Source: Pyrinomonadaceae bacterium
GTDB taxonomy: Bacteria; Acidobacteriota; Blastocatellia; Pyrinomonadales; Pyrinomonadaceae
Assembly (NCBI GenBank): GCA_030841105.1
Contig: JAVEDE010000022.1
Coordinates: 1-64,000 of the forward strand
DNA: 64,000 bases
Reading direction: 5' to 3'
Positions 23,230-31,781 of this stretch are shown here, one piece after another (position 1 is the stretch's first letter; each line of letters opens with the position of its first letter). The notes beneath the pieces were generated by a model. The model had not been told where the DNA came from, searched no databases, and saw only the letters and a program-made list of their open reading frames with translations. A program made the translations under genes and the position numbers.

Positions 23230-25122
23230 ATGACCGGAACATCTCACACGTCTGACGCCGCGCCGAACGGGACGGCGACGCTGCCGGGAATGTGTCTCGA
23301 CGCTTTGCGGCGGCACGCGAAGCCGGACGCGTTGAATCAAAAGCGCGGGGGCGAGTGGGCGCACATCGCGGGCGCGGAGGTCGCGGCGCGCGTGCGCGCG
23401 GTCGCGTTGGGGCTGGCGTCAATCGGCGTGCGCGCGGGCGACCGCGTGGCCTTGCTGTCGGAGAACCGTCCCGAATGGTCAATCGCAGACCTCGCCATCG
23501 TCAGCCTCGGCGCGGTCAACGTGCCCATCTACACGACGCAGGCCGTCGAGCAGGTGCGCTATATCCTGTCGGACTCGCAGGCGCGCGTGCTGTTCGTTTC
23601 GGGGAAGAAAGTTTACCGTCACGCGCGCGCAGGGATAGAAGGCTACGGCGAAATCGAGCGGACGATCTTCTTCGACGCGGAAGACGCGGCCGGGACGGCG
23701 GACGCGCTCACGCTCGACGAGTTGGAGCGCGCGGGCGCGGAGCGCGACCTCGCAGACCCCTCGGAGTTTGCGCGCACGCTCGGCGCGATCCGCGCGGACG
23801 ACCTCGCCACGATCATTTACACTTCGGGCACGACGGGCGAGCCAAAAGGCGTCATGCTCACGCACGCGGCCTTCGTCTCGAACGTCCTCGCCATCACGAG
23901 CGCGCTCCCCATCCGCGACGACGACGTGTCGCTCTCCGTCCTCCCGCTCTCGCACATCTTCGAGCGCACGGTCTTCTACGTCTTCTGCTGGAACGGCGTC
24001 GCCGTCTACTACGCGCCCTCCGTGGATCAACTCGCAGAGTACCTGCGCGAGGTGCGCCCGACGATCATGACGGCCGTGCCGCGCCTGTTCGAGAAGGTCT
24101 ATCACCGCATCATGAAGCGCGGCATGTCGGCCGAAGGATGGCGACGCAAACTTTTCGTCTGGGCGTTGGAGACGGGGCGGCGTTACGCCGAGTTAATTGA
24201 CCGGCGCGAGCGCGTGCCGCCGCTCCTTGAGTTGCAACAGTCAATCGCGAGCCGCTTCGTCTTCTCGAAGTGGCGCGAGGGCGTGGGCGGCCGCCTGCGC
24301 TTCTTCGTGTCGGGCGGCGCGCCGCTGTCGCCCGCGCTCTCCTACGCGTTCCTCGCCGCGGGCATCCCCATCCTGCAAGGCTACGGCATGACCGAGACGT
24401 GCATCACTTCGGCCAACCGTCCCGAAGACAACAAGGTCGGCTCGATCGGCCTGCCGTTCCCCGGCGTTGAAATGAAGTTGGACGAGTCGGGCGAGATACT
24501 CGTGCGCGGCACGTGTGTCATGCGCGGCTACTACGAGCACCCGCGCGAGACCGCCGAGGTCTTGGACGTCGAGGGCTGGTTCAAGACCGGCGACGTGGGC
24601 TACCGCGACGAGCACGGCCACTTCTTCATCACCGACCGGAAGAAGGAACTGTTCAAGTTGTCGAACGGCAAATACATCGCGCCGCAGCAACTCGAAAGTC
24701 TGATCAAGCAGAGCGCGTTCGTCAATCAGGTGATCGTTGTCGGCGCGGGGCGCAAGACGCCCGCCGCCCTCATCGTGCCCGACTGGGAAACACTGCGCGC
24801 GGCGCTCGCCGAAAGTGGAAACACGAAGGAGGCAGCGAAGGAAGCGGCGGCGGAGGGGAAAAAGTTTGGCCGGAGCGATCACGCCGCGCTCAGCCGCGAC
24901 CCGGCGGCCGTCCGTCTGGTGCAGCGCGAGGTGGCGGCCTTGACCGCGACGCTGCACGACTACGAACGCGTGCGCCGCGTCGCGCTCCTGCCCGAAGAGT
25001 TCTCCATTGACGGCGGCGAGATGACGCCCACGCTCAAAGTTAAGCGGCGCGTGATTGACGAAAAGTTCGGCGCGTTGATTGACGAAATTTACGACGGCGG
25101 CGCGGCGGCGAAAGACGAGTAG
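23230..25122 (+). CDS. fadD: AMP-forming long-chain acyl-CoA ligase
   Basis: The 630-residue protein carries the adenylate-forming signature TIIYTSGTTGEPKGVML (about 195-210), LPLSHIFERTVFYVFCW, the GYGMTE motif, WFKTGDVGYRDEHGHFFITDRKKELFKLSNGKYIAPQQ with the conserved Asp and the hinge Lys region, and a C-terminal domain. Length and motifs fit FadD15/long-chain ligases. It activates a fatty acid with ATP and CoA. An insert rich in Glu/Ala/Lys (about 540-555) is variable in the family. It sits 16 bases after the O-antigen ligase stop, so it may provide acyl groups for glycan acylation; a housekeeping lipid role is equally possible. Confidence 0.88.
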   Translation: MTGTSHTSDAAPNGTATLPGMCLDALRRHAKPDALNQKRGGEWAHIAGAEVAARVRAVALGLASIGVRAGDRVALLSENRPEWSIADLAIVSLGAVNVPIYTTQAVEQVRYILSDSQARVLFVSGKKVYRHARAGIEGYGEIERTIFFDAEDAAGTADALTLDELERAGAERDLADPSEFARTLGAIRADDLATIIYTSGTTGEPKGVMLTHAAFVSNVLAITSALPIRDDDVSLSVLPLSHIFERTVFYVFCWNGVAVYYAPSVDQLAEYLREVRPTIMTAVPRLFEKVYHRIMKRGMSAEGWRRKLFVWALETGRRYAELIDRRERVPPLLELQQSIASRFVFSKWREGVGGRLRFFVSGGAPLSPALSYAFLAAGIPILQGYGMTETCITSANRPEDNKVGSIGLPFPGVEMKLDESGEILVRGTCVMRGYYEHPRETAEVLDVEGWFKTGDVGYRDEHGHFFITDRKKELFKLSNGKYIAPQQLESLIKQSAFVNQVIVVGAGRKTPAALIVPDWETLRAALAESGNTKEAAKEAAAEGKKFGRSDHAALSRDPAAVRLVQREVAALTATLHDYERVRRVALLPEEFSIDGGEMTPTLKVKRRVIDEKFGALIDEIYDGGAAAKDE

Positions 25123-25244
25123 AGCTTGCGCGGGTGTGATGTTGAAGCGAACCGGAGAGACGTGCGGGAAGTCGAGACGCAGAAAACCGGGCGAGGCGGG
25201 AAGTTAGAATAAGGGTTAAGTTAGCGTCCGGGCATCAAGGCTTT

Positions 25245-25568
25245 TTAGGCGTCGGTTAGAGAGAGCCGCTCCCGTTCGTAGAGAATCTCCACGGCGCGCC
25301 CGGCGGCGTTCGTCGAAACGGAGAACAAATCTTTGGCGAGGCGATAGAGCGCGAAAGGAATCTTGACCGTCGGGCACGAGGCCGCCCCGGCGGGCGGGAA
25401 CCTGGAGAGCAGGTAGAGTTCGGCGTCGCAGAAGTCGCAGGCGTCGAGGTGAGCCGACAACTGTTGCCGCAGTTCGCTCGCGAGCGTCGAGCGCGTGTAG
25501 CCGAGAAGCATCTCGGCCGAGGGGCAGGTTTTGTGTTTGCAGAATTTGGCTGTGCTGACAGCACCCAT
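25245..25568 (-). CDS. Small zinc-binding protein, ZAS/anti-sigma-like
   Basis: The 107-residue protein on the minus strand has a very good ribosome site (AAGGAGAAG eight bases before the ATG at 25568). It shows CKHKTCPS near residue 10 and then HLDACDFCDAEL, the H-x3-C-x2-C signature of ZAS domains that bind zinc in anti-sigma factors (zf-HC2 type). There is no membrane span, so it would be a soluble anti-sigma or redox-sensing type. It is divergent from the sigma-like gene at 26460 across 0.9 kb. It is one of only two minus-strand genes in the window. Sigma partner and signal are not known; a simple zinc-finger protein without sigma binding is the alternative. Confidence 0.65.
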   Translation of the reverse strand: MGAVSTAKFCKHKTCPSAEMLLGYTRSTLASELRQQLSAHLDACDFCDAELYLLSRFPPAGAASCPTVKIPFALYRLAKDLFSVSTNAAGRAVEILYERERLSLTDA

Positions 25569-26459
25569 GATTCTTCTCCTTCTTCGTCGCCGACCGAGCC
25601 TGACGGCCGGACTCTGTTAAGTCCGACGACTTGCCGCAGACTCTTAGGTCGAAGCGCGCCGCACGTTAAAAAGGCATAACTCGGACAGGCCGAGGGCGAC
25701 TCGCGAGGTGAGGGGCGCAGCCGTTCGAAACCCTTGTCAATAGGCGCTTCGCTTGGTCACTAAAGAGAAATCGTCAATAGCCGCAAACTTCCACAACTGG
25801 CGGGTGGCCGAAAGCCGATTTCCTCCTTTTTTTCAACGCCTTGGGGCGTTTGTAAAAAGATGTTGCTCATTCGACGGCTAACTGCTAGTATTATTTTGTC
25901 GTCGGGAGACGCGTCAGTTTCCTGATTCCCCTTCGTGGCTGCCCGCGCCTATTCCCCTTTGCGGTCATCTGGCACGGTCTATCCAATCAGCACTACCCAC
26001 AGAGCATGCGGTTTGTTACACTCTCGGCCTCTCCCCGACAACCAGGCTGCGCGCCTACCGGATGCGCAGGCATAACCCGGCGCATGAGCTGCTTACACCG
26101 GAGCATCGAATAGTCGCGATCCATATAGATTATCTGGCCTGAGACGAGAAAGTTGCTTATTGCGTTTCACGTCCCTCCCATAGATAATGAGCGACAATTC
26201 GATTAAGGGTGAACAGAGAATGGAGCAGTGGGACTTTGACAGTTAGGATTTTTGCCCGCCCGGCAGGCCGCGCGCCCGCCCGTGGCGAGGCGACTTGGGC
26301 GGGTAGACACGCGGCGCGGGTCGAACGCGACTGCCGCACACGCGGGTTCACACGGAGAGGAGCGACGAGCCACATCCAGCCTCTTGCGGAAGACTTGCCA
26401 GAAGTAACCGCCTCACAGTGCCCCCCCGAATCTTAGCCTGATAGACACTACTTAACAAC
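25569..26459. other. Gene-free divergent intergenic region
   Basis: These 891 bases between the divergent ZAS-like and sigma-like genes hold only short shadow frames. The stretch 25780-26230 is clearly AT-richer than the genes. I see a small hairpin, ACGCC-TTGG-GGCGT near 25839, and a promoter-like pair at 26160-26188. No riboswitch or tRNA pattern was recognised. It should contain promoters for both genes. Confidence 0.6.
26160..26188 (+). promoter_or_regulatory. Possible sigma-70-like promoter of the sigma-like gene
   Basis: TTGCGT (26160-26165) and GATAAT (26183-26188) are separated by 17 bases. The -10 box is five of six to consensus, the -35 only three of six. It would leave a leader of about 265 bases before the ATG at 26460. 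Weak evidence. Confidence 0.3.
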
Positions 26460-27689
26460 ATGGCTGCAACATCTGCCGATCATAATCACCCATTCGATAA
26501 TCACATGACCAGTGCCACCGAAGAAGAGTTGCACGCGCCGGGACGACCCGCCTCGCCCGCCGTCGCCGAACGCCCCGCCCGCGGCACGAACGCGCACTGG
26601 GTTGACTCCCTGCGCCGCTCCGACGTGACCCGCCTCTGGACTGAACTCCACCGCATCGTCTGTAGCCACCCGCTCGTCCGCGCTTCGCACAGCGCCGGTC
26701 TCCTCGTCGAAGGCGGCGAGCGCGGCAACGCTTACGTTGACCTGACGCAGGAACTCTTCGTCACGCTCCTCAGCAAAGCGCGCTTCCAGCACTACCTTGA
26801 GACGGCGATGACCGACGCCGAGATCGAATGTGAGATCAGCCAGATCGAACTGACCAATTTGCTGACGGCCGAACTGCGCAAGCGTCACCCGGAGTCGTAC
26901 CGCCTCGCGCGCCGCATCTCCACCATCATCCAGTCGAGCGCAAACTTCCGCCGCTTCGACGCCGGTTCGGGCAGCGTCGAGGACGAACCGCACCGCCGCC
27001 TCGCCGACCGCGTCTACGGCCTGAGTGAATGGCCGGCCGCGAAAGCCCGCCGCAACTCGCAGGACTTGGAGCAGCGCATCCAGATGATCCCCGTCCACCA
27101 GCGCGACACGCGCATGGTCGGCTGCACGGGCGACTCGCAGATCATCATCAGCAACTCCGACCTCGAAGACCTGATCATCTCGATCCTCGAAGCGGCCGAC
27201 GCGCCCGTGGACGTGCGCTCGCTTCGCAGCCTCGTCATGTCGCGCCTGCCCGTGATGGACATCTACCTCGTCCCGCTCGGCGGCTCGGACGACGAAGAGA
27301 ACGGCCGCATTTTCGAGCCGGTGGACGGCCGCGAGAATCCCGAACAAGGGTTGTTGCGCCGCGAGTCGGAGCAGGAAGCGGTCGGCTACGTTGATTTGTT
27401 CCTGCGCGCCCTGCACACGTCGGTGCGCGGCAAGACCAAGCAGTACGACCGCATGCTCGGCGTCCTCTGGCATTGTTACCTCAGCCCCGATCACGTGACG
27501 CAACTCGAAGCCGCCGCGCGCCTCGGCGTCTCCGACTCGCTCGTCTCTGATTACCGGCGGCGCATCGAGCAGGAGTTGCGCGCGCTGGCCTTCGGCGAGA
27601 TCGAGCAGGCGCGTCGCTTCGAGACTTCTTTGCGCGAACGCGTGCGCGCGCTGGTCTTGGACAGCGAGGAAGAGAGCGTGGCGGTTTAG
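26460..27689 (+). CDS. Sigma-factor-like HTH regulator, family uncertain
   Basis: The 409-residue protein is soluble. Residues about 85-130 (DLTQELFVTLLSKARFQ, then an acidic helix) resemble the core-binding region 2 of sigma-70 family proteins, and the C-terminal part (about 345-385: AARLGVSDSLVSDYRRRIEQELR) reads as a helix-turn-helix like region 4. The long middle part (170-310) with LEDLIISILEAADAPVDVRSL could be a winged-helix-like domain. It does not fit a standard ECF factor of about 190 residues. The divergent ZAS-like gene suggests a sigma/anti-sigma pair controlling this surface locus. A good terminator follows at 27744. I do not recognise a named family with certainty. Confidence 0.5.
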   Translation: MAATSADHNHPFDNHMTSATEEELHAPGRPASPAVAERPARGTNAHWVDSLRRSDVTRLWTELHRIVCSHPLVRASHSAGLLVEGGERGNAYVDLTQELFVTLLSKARFQHYLETAMTDAEIECEISQIELTNLLTAELRKRHPESYRLARRISTIIQSSANFRRFDAGSGSVEDEPHRRLADRVYGLSEWPAAKARRNSQDLEQRIQMIPVHQRDTRMVGCTGDSQIIISNSDLEDLIISILEAADAPVDVRSLRSLVMSRLPVMDIYLVPLGGSDDEENGRIFEPVDGRENPEQGLLRRESEQEAVGYVDLFLRALHTSVRGKTKQYDRMLGVLWHCYLSPDHVTQLEAAARLGVSDSLVSDYRRRIEQELRALAFGEIEQARRFETSLRERVRALVLDSEEESVAV

Positions 27690-27743
27690 ACAAGGGCGAG
27701 ACGGGGTTGAGTCGGCCTGTAAAATCTCACCCGGCGAAAAGAA

Positions 27744-27782
27744 AAGCGGTGTCACGTGTCCTATCGTGCGCCGCTTCGTTTT
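27744..27782 (+). terminator. Rho-independent terminator after the sigma-like gene
   Basis: The stem starts AAGCGGTGTCACG and pairs, with two small irregularities, with CGTGCGCCGCTT; the loop is about eight bases and CGTTTT follows. It ends the 26460 transcript and isolates it from the O-antigen ligase gene at 27871. Confidence 0.7.
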
Positions 27783-27870
27783 CATAGGAGCAGAAAGTTT
27801 TCATAGCCCCGCCGCGCACACGGAGAGGCGGCAAGCTGACGACGAATCAGGCGGGCGTTAAACTGTACAG

Positions 27871-29472
27871 ATGCCGACGAAGCATCCCTTCACCGACGAC
27901 TACGAACCCATCACGCCGCCCGCCCGCACGGCGCGCGCCGCGACGACGCGTGCCACGGCCGCAGAAGCCGGGGGCGAAGCGTGGGCGTTGAATGAAGCAC
28001 GCGCGACGAAGCCCTCCGAAGATTTTGCAAACGTGGGCGAAAGCGTGAGAAACAAGAGCGGCGGCGAACTTGATAACGACGCGCCATCTACGTTATCCGG
28101 TGCGCCTGCCGCGTCGTCGCCCGCCACGCGGTTCAAGCGCGGTCACTTATTCTCCTACGTCGGCCTCTTCCTCTTCACAACGGTGCTTTACTTCCGCCCT
28201 TACGAACTCCACCCGGCGCTCGCCGGGCTGACCTCTCTGGCCTACTGGCTCGCCGTCTTGACGCTCGCCGTCTTTCTCCCGTCGCAACTCATCCTCGAAG
28301 GCAATCTCACGGCGCGACCGCGCGAAGTGAACCTCGTCCTGCTGCTGTGCCTGTGCGCGCTCATCTCGATCCCGCTCGCCATTGACCCCGGCGAGGCGTG
28401 GACGGCCTTCAACTACCCGTTCATCCGCGCCGTCGCCATGTTCATCGTCATTGTGAACGTGGTGCGCACGCCGCTCAGACTCAAGGGACTCATGTTTCTC
28501 GCCCTCGCCATCGGCCTCGTGTTGAGCGCGGGCGCGATCAACGACTTCCGTCTGGGGCGCGTGGCCGTCGCCGAGGGCGAACGCGTGGCGGGCGTGGTCG
28601 GCGGGATGTTCGGCAACCCGAACGACCTCGCGATGCACCTCGTCGTGATGATCCCGCTCGCCATCGGGCTGCTCCTGAGCACGCGCAACCCGCTCGCCAA
28701 ACCGCTCTACGCCGCGGCCGCCTGCTTGATGGTCGGCGGCATCATCGCCTCTTTCTCGCGCGGCGCGTTCTTAGGTTTGCTCGGGGCATGCGCCGTGCTC
28801 GGCTGGAAACTGGGGCGGCGCAACCGGCTTCTGATCTTCGTGCTGATCGCGGTCTTCGTCGTCGCGCTCGTCGCGCTCGCGCCGGGCGCGTACACGGACA
28901 GACTGAGCACCATCGGCTCGGTCAACCGCGACGCGTCGAGTTCGTCGCGGCGCGATCTGCTGGTGCGCTCGATCATCGTCGCCATCCACAACCCCGTGTT
29001 CGGCGTCGGCATCGGCAACTTCCACATCGTCTCGATCCGCGAACTCGTCAGCCACAACTCGTACACGCAGGTGGCCGCCGAGATGGGGCTGGCGGCGATG
29101 GTTATTTACATCGCGTTCATCGTCGTGCCCATCCGCCGCCTCCGCCTGATCGAACACGCGACCTATGACACGCGGCGCGGCTCGCGCATCTACTATCTCT
29201 CCGTCGGTTTGCAGGCGAGTTTGATCGGCTTCATGATCAGCAGTTTCTTCGGCTCGGTGGCCTACCAGTTTTCGGTCTATTACCTCGTCGGCTACGCCGT
29301 CGCTCTGCGCCGCATCTACGAGGCGCAGACGGGCACGGAGTTGATTCCGCCGACGCGAAAAGAGAGACGCGCCGCACGCGCCGATTCAGTTGGCACACAT
29401 AACGACGCGGCGGGAGACTCCGCGGACTTTCCCGCGCCCGGCCGCTCCGCCCCGGCCATGACGAGGACTTGA
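27871..29472 (+). CDS. O-antigen ligase/polymerase family membrane protein (second)
   Basis: The 533-residue protein has a polar N-terminus (1-88), about ten membrane spans and the Wzy_C-like loop around residues 335-400 with SSRRDLLVRSIIVAIHNPVFGVG and ELVSHNSYTQVAAEMGL, where the conserved His sits. VGGMFGNPNDLAMHL in the middle is typical of the family branch found with exosortase loci. The C-terminus is charged and probably cytoplasmic. It differs clearly from the family member at 21612, so the two likely have separate jobs, one polymerising and one ligating or ending chains. It starts a new run of genes after the terminator at 27744. Confidence 0.8.
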   Translation: MPTKHPFTDDYEPITPPARTARAATTRATAAEAGGEAWALNEARATKPSEDFANVGESVRNKSGGELDNDAPSTLSGAPAASSPATRFKRGHLFSYVGLFLFTTVLYFRPYELHPALAGLTSLAYWLAVLTLAVFLPSQLILEGNLTARPREVNLVLLLCLCALISIPLAIDPGEAWTAFNYPFIRAVAMFIVIVNVVRTPLRLKGLMFLALAIGLVLSAGAINDFRLGRVAVAEGERVAGVVGGMFGNPNDLAMHLVVMIPLAIGLLLSTRNPLAKPLYAAAACLMVGGIIASFSRGAFLGLLGACAVLGWKLGRRNRLLIFVLIAVFVVALVALAPGAYTDRLSTIGSVNRDASSSSRRDLLVRSIIVAIHNPVFGVGIGNFHIVSIRELVSHNSYTQVAAEMGLAAMVIYIAFIVVPIRRLRLIEHATYDTRRGSRIYYLSVGLQASLIGFMISSFFGSVAYQFSVYYLVGYAVALRRIYEAQTGTELIPPTRKERRAARADSVGTHNDAAGDSADFPAPGRSAPAMTRT

Positions 29473-29541
29473 AGGCGAGAGCAGATCGGCCGCGCCCATA
29501 GTTCGGCCGCGCTCCACAGCCCGCTCCCTTAACGCAAACTC

Positions 29542-30696
29542 ATGCTCGACGATCAACCGAAGACACATCCGAACGGCGCGCGACCCAACGCCGCGACCAA
29601 CGCGGCGCGCGCAACCGGCGGCGGCGCGGAACTCGCGTCGTCGGCGCGACAGCATCATCATCATGCGCCCGGCGGCGAGTCGCCCTTCGTCTCGGTCGTC
29701 ATCCCCTGCTTCAACGAGGAACGCTACATCTACAAAGTCCTCGAAAACCTAGCCGGTCAATACCAGTCCGGGCGTTCCGAGATCATCGTCGTGGACGGGC
29801 GTTCGACCGACGGGACGCGCGAGCGCGTGGCCGACTTCAAACGCGCCTATCCGAGCCTGCACGTGCGGCTCGTGGACAACCCCGCGCGCAACATTCCGGC
29901 GGGCGTCAACCTCGGCATCAACGATGCGCGCGGCGACGTGATCGTGCGGATGGACGCGCACTCGATCCCTTCGGCCAACTACGTGCGCCGCTGCGTCGAG
30001 CAACTCGAAGGGGCGGAAGAGGTGTCGGTCGTCGGGATGCCGTGGCGCATCCGGCCGGGCGCGGAGACGCGCGAGGCGCGGGCTATCGCTTTGGCCGTCG
30101 CGCACCCGTTCGGCATCGGCGACGCGAAATACCGCATGCCCGAACGAGCCGCGACGGAGTTTGTTGACACCGTGCCGTTCGGAGTTTTTCGCAAGAGCCT
30201 CTGGCAAGAGGTGGGCGGCTTCAACGAGGCGTTGCTGGCGAACGAGGACTACGATTTTCACTACCGCGTCCGCGCGCGCGGCGGGCGCATCCTCTTGGAC
30301 ACTTCCGGCCACTCGCTCTATTTCGCGCGCCCCACGATCCGTGAACTCGCGCGGCAGTATTTTCGCTATGGCACTTGGAAGGCGCAGATGGTGAAACTTC
30401 ACCCGCGCTCTCTGCGCTGGCGGCATCTGGTCGCGCCCGCTTTCGTCGCGGGCGTCGCATCAACCGCGCTCGCAGGTTTCTGGTGGCGTCCCGCTTGGTG
30501 GTTACTGTTACTCGCGGTCGTCCCTTACGCCGCGCTCTCCGTCCTGTGCGCTTTCCAACTTGCGCGACGCGCGCGCGAGTTGCGTTTGTTGCCGATAGTC
30601 GCCGTCATCTTCCCGGTGCTTCACGTCGCGTGGGGCGTCAGTTTTTGGTTAGGCTTACTGCGCGCGCCGCGCGTGCAGGCAGAGACTCACGGATGA
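29542..30696 (+). CDS. Family 2 glycosyltransferase, ExoA-like
   Basis: The 384-residue protein starts with a low-complexity stretch containing HHHH (residues 39-42), then a GT-A domain: VSVVIPCFNEERYI, IIVVDGRSTDGTRE, the metal-binding VRMDAHS in place of DXD, and NEDYDFHYRVRARGG. Two or three membrane spans end the protein (about 300-375). The mix AHPFGIGDAKYR and DTVPFGVFRKSLW is typical of succinoglycan ExoA-type transferases that add a beta-linked glucose to a lipid-linked chain. It overlaps the next gene by ATGA (30693-30696). Confidence 0.85.
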   Translation: MLDDQPKTHPNGARPNAATNAARATGGGAELASSARQHHHHAPGGESPFVSVVIPCFNEERYIYKVLENLAGQYQSGRSEIIVVDGRSTDGTRERVADFKRAYPSLHVRLVDNPARNIPAGVNLGINDARGDVIVRMDAHSIPSANYVRRCVEQLEGAEEVSVVGMPWRIRPGAETREARAIALAVAHPFGIGDAKYRMPERAATEFVDTVPFGVFRKSLWQEVGGFNEALLANEDYDFHYRVRARGGRILLDTSGHSLYFARPTIRELARQYFRYGTWKAQMVKLHPRSLRWRHLVAPAFVAGVASTALAGFWWRPAWWLLLLAVVPYAALSVLCAFQLARRARELRLLPIVAVIFPVLHVAWGVSFWLGLLRAPRVQAETHG

Positions 30697-31685
30697 ACTG
30701 GCAACGCAAAGCACGCATCCAGAATTTGATTGCCGCCCTGCCGCTCTCCAACTCGCTCTACTACGCGGTGCAGCGCAGCGTCGGAAGCTTGCGCACAGGA
30801 CGCACGAACCCTCTGGAATATTTCGACGCGGCGCGGCGCACCGTCGAGTGGATTCGCGCGACGGGTCGCGCGGTCGAAGGCATGCGCTTTCTCGAAGTCG
30901 GCACGGGGCGCAACGTGAACTTGCCGACCGCCCTCTGGCTCTGCGGCGCGGCCGAAGTGACGACCGTTGACTTGAACGCCTACCTGTCGGCCGCGCTCGT
31001 CTTCGAGTCGAACGAGTACGTGCGGCAACACGAAGGGGAGGTCTTGAAGGTGTTCGGCGCGGAGTCCGAGCGCACGCAGTTTCACGCACGACTCGCCGCG
31101 CTCTTGAATTTCAAAGGCGACCTCGACGCGCTCCTGCGGATGATGAACGTCCGGTATCTTCCGCGCGCCGACGCGGCGCAGTTGCCGCTCGCGGACGCGA
31201 GCGTTGACGCGCACGTCTCGTTCGCCGTCTTCGAGCACATCCCCGCCGATGTCCTCGCGCGCATACTCGCGGAGGCGCGGCGCATCCTCGCGGACGACGG
31301 CCTGCTCCTTCACATCATTGACCCTTCGGATCATTTCTCGCACGACGACGATTCGATCACGGCGATCAACTTCTTGCAGTTCGGCGACGACGAGTGGGCG
31401 AAGTGGGCGGGCAACCGGTTCATGTATCACAACCGCCTGCGCGCCTTCGAGTATCTCGAATTGTTCGAGCGCGCCGGGGTGCGCGTCATCGAGCAGAAGC
31501 AGACGATTGACGAGCCGTCCCTCGGCGCGCTCCGCAACGGCTTTCCGCTGCACCGGCAATTCGCGCACCTCGCGGCCGAGCAGTTGGCCGTCAGAAGCCT
31601 CAACGTGCTGGGGACATTCTCGACGGCCGCACCCGCGCCGGAAGTCGGCAAGGGGAGGGAAGTGTCGGAGTTGAAAGTGAGTTGA
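30693..31685 (+). CDS. Class I SAM-dependent methyltransferase
   Basis: The true start is ATG 30693 inside the four-base overlap with the ExoA-like gene, giving 330 residues; the frame is open further upstream but that part only shadows the glycosyltransferase. MRFLEVGTGRNVNLP at about residue 67 is motif I, VTTVDLNAYLS ends strand 2, and LPLADASVDAHVSFAVFEHIP followed by DDGLLLHIIDPSDHFSHDD completes the fold. It is likely to methylate a sugar of the glycan built by its neighbours. No zinc ribbon is present, unlike the pair at 4209 and 5404. Confidence 0.75.
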   Translation: MNWQRKARIQNLIAALPLSNSLYYAVQRSVGSLRTGRTNPLEYFDAARRTVEWIRATGRAVEGMRFLEVGTGRNVNLPTALWLCGAAEVTTVDLNAYLSAALVFESNEYVRQHEGEVLKVFGAESERTQFHARLAALLNFKGDLDALLRMMNVRYLPRADAAQLPLADASVDAHVSFAVFEHIPADVLARILAEARRILADDGLLLHIIDPSDHFSHDDDSITAINFLQFGDDEWAKWAGNRFMYHNRLRAFEYLELFERAGVRVIEQKQTIDEPSLGALRNGFPLHRQFAHLAAEQLAVRSLNVLGTFSTAAPAPEVGKGREVSELKVS

Positions 31686-31781
31686 AACTACGCGCCGCGC
31701 GCGTCGGCGAAGGGCGAGGCGCAACACGCGCAAGGCCGTAAGGCTGTTATCATATAAGCGGGAAGGGAAGCAGTAAAAACG

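Noticed and set aside
26157-26436. Short frames on both strands in the divergent gap
   Set aside because: No ribosome site, no family motif and unusual composition.
30375-30692. Upstream extension of the methyltransferase frame
   Set aside because: It overlaps the ExoA-like gene fully, has no family likeness, and the ATGA overlap at 30693 is a natural start.
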